Below, one piece after another: positions 5,138 to 8,270 of a DNA stretch of 8,270 nucleotides. The translations under genes were made by a program, and so were the position numbers. Positions within the stretch are counted from its first letter, which is position 1, and every line of letters begins with the position of its first letter. Where the stretch lies: the NCBI GenBank assembly GCA_016285215.1, contig JAEEQI010000106.1, positions 1 through 8,270 on the forward strand. Direction: 5' to 3'. The notes beneath the pieces were generated by a model. The model saw only the letters and a program-made list of their open reading frames with translations, was not told the DNA's origin and made no database searches. The DNA is from Bacteroidales bacterium. GTDB taxonomy: Bacteria > Bacteroidota > Bacteroidia > Bacteroidales > UBA932.

Positions 5138-6460
5138 TTATCTTCTCATACCCCGCATCTGCTGCATAAGGCTGCCGGTCACGGCGCCCTTCATAAGCTT
5201 GCGGGTTCCCTCAAACTGCTTGAGGAGTTTGTTGACTTCGGGGACGGAGGTGCCCGAGCCGTCTGCTATGCGCTTGCGGCGGGAGCCGTTGATGGCCTCG
5301 GGGTGCTCTCTTTCATAGGCGGTCATAGAGAGGATGATGGCCTCGGTGCTCTTGAAGGCATCGTCGGGGATATCCACGTCCTTGATGGCCTTGCCCACGC
5401 CGGGCAGCATACCGGCCAGGTCCTTGATGTTACCCATCTTCTTGACCTGCTGGATCTGCTGATAGAAGTCCCAGAGGGTGAACTGGTCTTTGGCCAGTTT
5501 CTTCTTGAGCTCGCGGGCTTGTTTCTCGTCAAACTGCTCCTGGGCCTTTTCTACCAGGGAAACCACGTCTCCCATACCCAGGATACGGTCTGCAATACGT
5601 TCCGGATGGAACACGTCCAGGGCTTCCAGCTTTTCTCCGGAGCTTACAAACTTGATGGGCTTGCCCACCACGGCCTTGATGGAGAGGGCGGCACCGCCGC
5701 GGGTATCGCCGTCCATCTTGGTGAGTACCACGCCGTCAAAGTCCAGGCGGTCGTTGAAGGCCTTGGCGGTCTCCACGGCATCCTGACCCGTCATAGCGTC
5801 TACCACAAAGAGGGTCTCGGTGGGATTCACGGCCTTATGCAGGGCCGAAATCTCGTCCATCAGCTGCTGGTCCACGGCCAGGCGGCCGGCGGTATCTATG
5901 ATGACTACGCTGTATCCTTCGGCCTTTGCCTTTGCGATGGCGGCTTTGGCTATCTTGATGGGGTCTTTCTCTCCTTCTTCCGTGTATACGGGGACCTCGA
6001 TGCTTTCTCCCAGCACCTTGAGCTGGTCAATGGCGGCGGGGCGGAACGTGTCGCAGGCGGCCAGGAGGACCTTCATCCCCTTCTTGCTTTTGATGTGGAG
6101 GGCCAGCTTGCCGGAGAAGGTGGTTTTACCGGAACCGTTGAGACCGGCCACCAGCACTATGCCGGGATTGCCCTTGATGTTGATGTCCTGTGCACTGGAA
6201 CCCATAAAGTCCGTGAGTTCGTCGTGCATAATCTTGATCATCATCTGCTGGGGCTTCACGGCCGTGAGCACGCCGGTGCCAATGGCCTTGTCCTTTACCT
6301 GGTTGCAGAAGTCCTTGGCCACCTTGTAGCTTACGTCTGCGTCCAGCAGGGCCTTGCGGATGTCCTTGACGGTTTCCGCTACGTTAATCTCGGTGATTTT
6401 TCCTTCACCCTTGAGTATCTTGAAAGACCGCTCTAATCTCTCGCTTAAGTTCTCAAACAT
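5138..6460 (-). CDS. ffh: Signal recognition particle protein Ffh (SRP54 GTPase)
   Basis: Ffh binds 4.5S/SRP RNA and hydrophobic signal sequences on nascent chains, then docks with FtsY to deliver ribosomes to the inner membrane. The 440-residue length is typical. The N domain (about 1-95) contains ADVSYKVAKDF. The G domain carries GLNGSGKTT (106-114, P-loop), DTFRPAA (137-143), DTAGR (189-193), and TKMDGD (247-252) followed by RGGAAL. The M domain (about 305-440) has MGNIKDLAGMLPGVGK and the RNA-binding helix-turn-helix NGSRRKRIADGSGTS (391-405), then a Met-rich tail (LMQQMRGMRR). All catalytic motifs are intact. The ATG at 6460 has a short AT-rich leader after a -7 promoter box at 6480-6487 on this strand. 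The neighbouring nucleotidase gene follows 17 nt downstream. Confidence 0.98.
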   Translation of the reverse strand: MFENLSERLERSFKILKGEGKITEINVAETVKDIRKALLDADVSYKVAKDFCNQVKDKAIGTGVLTAVKPQQMMIKIMHDELTDFMGSSAQDINIKGNPGIVLVAGLNGSGKTTFSGKLALHIKSKKGMKVLLAACDTFRPAAIDQLKVLGESIEVPVYTEEGEKDPIKIAKAAIAKAKAEGYSVVIIDTAGRLAVDQQLMDEISALHKAVNPTETLFVVDAMTGQDAVETAKAFNDRLDFDGVVLTKMDGDTRGGAALSIKAVVGKPIKFVSSGEKLEALDVFHPERIADRILGMGDVVSLVEKAQEQFDEKQARELKKKLAKDQFTLWDFYQQIQQVKKMGNIKDLAGMLPGVGKAIKDVDIPDDAFKSTEAIILSMTAYEREHPEAINGSRRKRIADGSGTSVPEVNKLLKQFEGTRKLMKGAVTGSLMQQMRGMRR

Positions 6461-6479
6461 AATCTATTCTTTAATCTTA

Positions 6480-6487
6480 CAAAGATA
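6480..6487 (-). promoter_or_regulatory. Bacteroidota -7 promoter box for ffh
   Basis: Read on the - strand, these bases are TATCTTTG, matching TAnnTTTG in all fixed positions. Transcription would start near 6474, about 14 nt before the ffh ATG. The -33 region is T-rich but has no clear TTTG at the usual spacing. In the rest of this 138-nt divergent region (6461-6598) I find no equally good box on the + strand; TACCTTGG at 6587-6594 is one base off but is too close to the start codon at 6599. Confidence 0.65.
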
Positions 6488-6598
6488 CTCAAAATAAAAA
6501 GATTCTTGATGTTGTTTCACATTCTTCGCAAGAAAAATGGCGGAAAGTTTTGCTGTTTGCCGCCCCTGGGTTCCGCAAAACGTACCTACCTTGGCCGT

Positions 6599-7693
6599 AT
6601 GAAAACGCTCAAATGGATGGCGCTCCTCCCGTTCCTCCTTGCCGGAGCCAGCGCCTGCGACGATTTCGGACTGGCACCCGACCCTCAAAAGGAGCAAGGG
6701 GAACTCCGCTGGACCTTGGACGAAAGCCTGTTCACCAAGGCCGGCAATTCCGAGATTCCCGACACCAACGACTTCCTGCTCACCATCCTGGACGCCAAGG
6801 GGAAGATCCTCTACGACGGCACGTACGGGGACTCCCCTGAGTATCTAAGGGTAGATCCCGGCAACTACACGGTGAGCGTGAAGAGCATCTCTTTCCAGGC
6901 CCCCGCCTTCTCCCGTCCGCAGTACGGAGACGAGCAGGTGGTGGTCATCCCCGCCGGCCAAAGGGTGAATGTAACTCTGCGCTGCGCCCTCCTCAATGCC
7001 GGCATCCGGCTCAAGATCTCTTCGGCCTTCCCGGTAGCCTTCCCGGACGGCGTGCTCTTTATCAAGCAGGAAGACACGCGCCTCAAATACGTTTACAAGG
7101 AAACGCGCATTGCCTACACCAAGCCCGGAAGCACTTCCGTGATCCTGTACAATGAGGGCAAGGACGAGATTCTGCTCACGCGCACGCTGGAGGCCCGGCA
7201 AATTCTCAACCTGGGCATCAACGTGGCTGCTACTGACGGGCAGGGCAGTATGAGCGTGGTGCTGGACACCAGCAAGGTCTGGACCAACGACGAGTACCTC
7301 ATTGGCGGAGACAATCCCCCGGCCGATGACGGGCGCGAGCCTTCGGCCATCTCCGTGGGAGACGTGTCGCAGCACATAGATGAGAAGGGCGTCTGGGTCT
7401 ACGGCTACATTGTGGGCGGAGACCTCACTTCCAACGGGAAAAGCGTGAAAACCGGAGAGATTACCAAGGCCACCCACCTGGCCCTGGCCGACCGTTCCTC
7501 CATCACCAACAAGGCCTCCTGCCTGGCAGTGGAACTGCCCAAGGGCAAGATCCGCGATGCGCTCAACCTGGTGGACCATCCCAATCTGATTGGCCGAAGA
7601 GTATATGTGAAGGGAGACCTGGTGGCCGGTTATTTTGGCACCAGGGGGCTCAAGAACACCAATGATTTTGTGCTAAAGCAGACTGCGGAATAG
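6599..7693 (+). CDS. Surface-type lipoprotein with DUF4493-like and DUF6359-like domains, function unknown
   Basis: This 364-residue lipoprotein opens with MKTLKWMALLPFLLAGASAC; Cys20 is the probable lipid anchor, and Asp-Asp directly after it is the acidic type of signal linked to surface export in Bacteroidota. Residues about 33-215 resemble DUF4493: beta-rich, with GELRWTLDESL, FLLTILDAKGKILYDGTY, a YLRVDPGNYTVSV strand and an AGQRVNVTLRC strand. Residues about 248-364 resemble DUF6359: an ISVGDV helix, VWVYGYIVGG, THLALADRSS, CLAVELPKGKIRDALNLVDHP and RVYVKGDLVAGYFGTRGLKN, which looks like an OB-type fold. No catalytic motif is visible, so binding or scaffolding is more likely than enzymatic activity; this is inference. 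The open frame reaches an ATG at 6506, but 6599 is preferred because it puts the signal peptide at the N-terminus. The gene is divergent from ffh, and its last 21 nt overlap the convergent phospholipase D gene. Domain names rest on recall of family patterns. Confidence 0.82.
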   Translation: MKTLKWMALLPFLLAGASACDDFGLAPDPQKEQGELRWTLDESLFTKAGNSEIPDTNDFLLTILDAKGKILYDGTYGDSPEYLRVDPGNYTVSVKSISFQAPAFSRPQYGDEQVVVIPAGQRVNVTLRCALLNAGIRLKISSAFPVAFPDGVLFIKQEDTRLKYVYKETRIAYTKPGSTSVILYNEGKDEILLTRTLEARQILNLGINVAATDGQGSMSVVLDTSKVWTNDEYLIGGDNPPADDGREPSAISVGDVSQHIDEKGVWVYGYIVGGDLTSNGKSVKTGEITKATHLALADRSSITNKASCLAVELPKGKIRDALNLVDHPNLIGRRVYVKGDLVAGYFGTRGLKNTNDFVLKQTAE

Positions 7694-8270
7694 GCGCAGG
7701 AAGTCCTCGGCCAGGTGGTCGTACCAGCGACGGGACTGGACCCAGGGCTCCAGATGCAGCTCTTCCGAGAGGGCAATATCCTCCAGGAAAATCTTCTTGC
7801 TGGCCAGAGCAGCTTCTGCGTCATAGATGAAGGTATCTATCTCACAGTTGATGTGGAAGCTGCGGCTGTCCAGGTTGGAAGCACCCACAATGGCCAGGGA
7901 GTCGTCTGCCACCAGGGTCTTGGAATGGATGAAGGCACCGTCACGCTCATAGATGCGGACGCCGGCCTGCAGGCACTCTGCATAGAAGGACCGGTTAACC
8001 GGGCCGATAAAGGGCGTATCCACCTTCTTGGGCAGCATAATTCTTACATCCACCCCACGCATAGCTGCGCTCTTGATGGCTCCCAGGAAGGGATCCGGTG
8101 GCACAAAGTAGGGAGTCTGGATGTATACGTAATCCGTGGCGTTGGACAGAATCCACTCGTATGCAAGCTGGGCGGTGGGCCAGGGATATTCGGGGGCCGA
8201 AACCGCCACCTGCAGCAGTTTGTCTTTGTAGGGAGCGGGCTCCTGCGGATACGCAGCGCAGAAGTATGCG
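7673..8270 (-). CDS. cls: Cardiolipin synthase-type phospholipase D protein, C-terminal part (5' truncated by window)
   Basis: The frame is open from the right edge of the window to a TAG at 7673-7675, giving 198 complete codons; the start lies outside. Cardiolipin synthase joins two phosphatidylglycerols at the inner membrane using two HKD motifs. The second is present: HSKTLVAD (His codon 7925-7927, Lys 7919-7921, Asp 7904-7906), followed by GASNLDSRSFHINCE. Upstream lie the family strings YIQTPYFVPPD and GVDVRIMLPKK, and before those a stretch reading DKLLQVAVSAPEYPW that fits the inter-domain linker. A GTG at 8207-8209 could be mistaken for a start, but the homology clearly continues upstream of it. 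Full-length members have about 480 residues, so over half is missing here, including the membrane helices and the first HKD motif. The 3' end overlaps the convergent lipoprotein gene by 21 nt. Confidence 0.92.
   Translation of the reverse strand, partial: AYFCAAYPQEPAPYKDKLLQVAVSAPEYPWPTAQLAYEWILSNATDYVYIQTPYFVPPDPFLGAIKSAAMRGVDVRIMLPKKVDTPFIGPVNRSFYAECLQAGVRIYERDGAFIHSKTLVADDSLAIVGASNLDSRSFHINCEIDTFIYDAEAALASKKIFLEDIALSEELHLEPWVQSRRWYDHLAEDFLRLFRSLL

Noticed and set aside
5303..6436. Open frame of 377 codons on the + strand opposite ffh
   Set aside because: It is an antisense shadow of ffh with the same Gly/His/Leu-rich composition as the other shadows and no independent evidence of expression.
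6587..6594. TACCTTGG as a -7 box for the lipoprotein gene
   Set aside because: It has one mismatch to TAnnTTTG and would start transcription at about the ATG itself; the nearest TTTG (6556-6559) is 27 nt upstream, too far for a -33 element.
6506..6598. N-terminal extension of the lipoprotein from the ATG at 6506 (31 extra residues)
   Set aside because: It would bury the clear lipoprotein signal peptide behind a basic stretch, and its codons look like AT-rich intergenic DNA. The ATG at 6599 fits far better.
8207..8209. GTG as the start of a short 178-residue phospholipase D protein
   Set aside because: The frame stays open to the window edge, and the upstream residues continue cardiolipin synthase-like sequence, so this is an internal Val codon of a truncated gene.

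Overview
The window looks like a housekeeping stretch of a Bacteroidota chromosome, most probably order Bacteroidales. The reasons are: a trimeric-type purine nucleoside phosphorylase of Bacteroidota flavour; the order coiled-coil protein / ZapA / 6S RNA / RNase Y; a surface-type lipoprotein whose two domains (DUF4493-like and DUF6359-like) I know only from this group; TAnnTTTG-type -7 boxes; and almost no Shine-Dalgarno sequences ahead of the genes. Coding regions are GC-rich and intergenic regions AT-rich. I cannot place it to genus from sequence alone.

Layout, left to right. (1) Positions 1-936 hold the last 29 codons of one purine nucleoside phosphorylase gene and a complete second one, in tandem on the + strand and 3 nt apart. 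They share a 34-nt identical block near their 3' ends. A strong hairpin terminator follows (962-1002), and its T-tract runs straight into a -7 promoter box. (2) Positions 1037-3371, + strand, form a cell-division/RNA module: a small coiled-coil protein, zapA (1-nt overlap), an RNA that I read as 6S RNA (its 5' stem begins inside the zapA stop codon), a second terminator-like hairpin, and rny (RNase Y). (3) Positions 3375-6460, - strand, carry ffh (SRP GTPase) followed 17 nt later by a lipoprotein metallophosphatase/nucleotidase of the UshA/CpdB family, probably one transcript from a promoter at about 6480-6487. The nucleotidase converges on rny with only 3 nt between the stop codons. (4) Positions 6599-7693, + strand, encode a two-domain surface-type lipoprotein divergent from ffh. 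(5) Positions 7673-8270, - strand, hold the C-terminal part of a cardiolipin-synthase-type phospholipase D enzyme, cut by the window edge and overlapping the lipoprotein gene tail-to-tail by 21 nt.

How the genes relate: the nucleotidase and the phosphorylase could act in sequence, with periplasmic dephosphorylation of nucleotides followed by cytoplasmic phosphorolysis of purine nucleosides. They are not in one operon, so this is a metabolic link only. ZapA, 6S RNA and RNase Y are growth- and RNA-economy functions grouped in a conserved way. Ffh and cardiolipin synthase are membrane-biogenesis functions.

I see no phage, transposon, CRISPR or defence genes, and no convincing undescribed multi-gene system. 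The points most worth a second look are the tandem phosphorylases with a sharply bounded identical block, the architecture of the 6S RNA locus (forked apical end, start inside the zapA stop codon, second hairpin before rny), the terminator/promoter fusions, and the poorly characterised lipoprotein.
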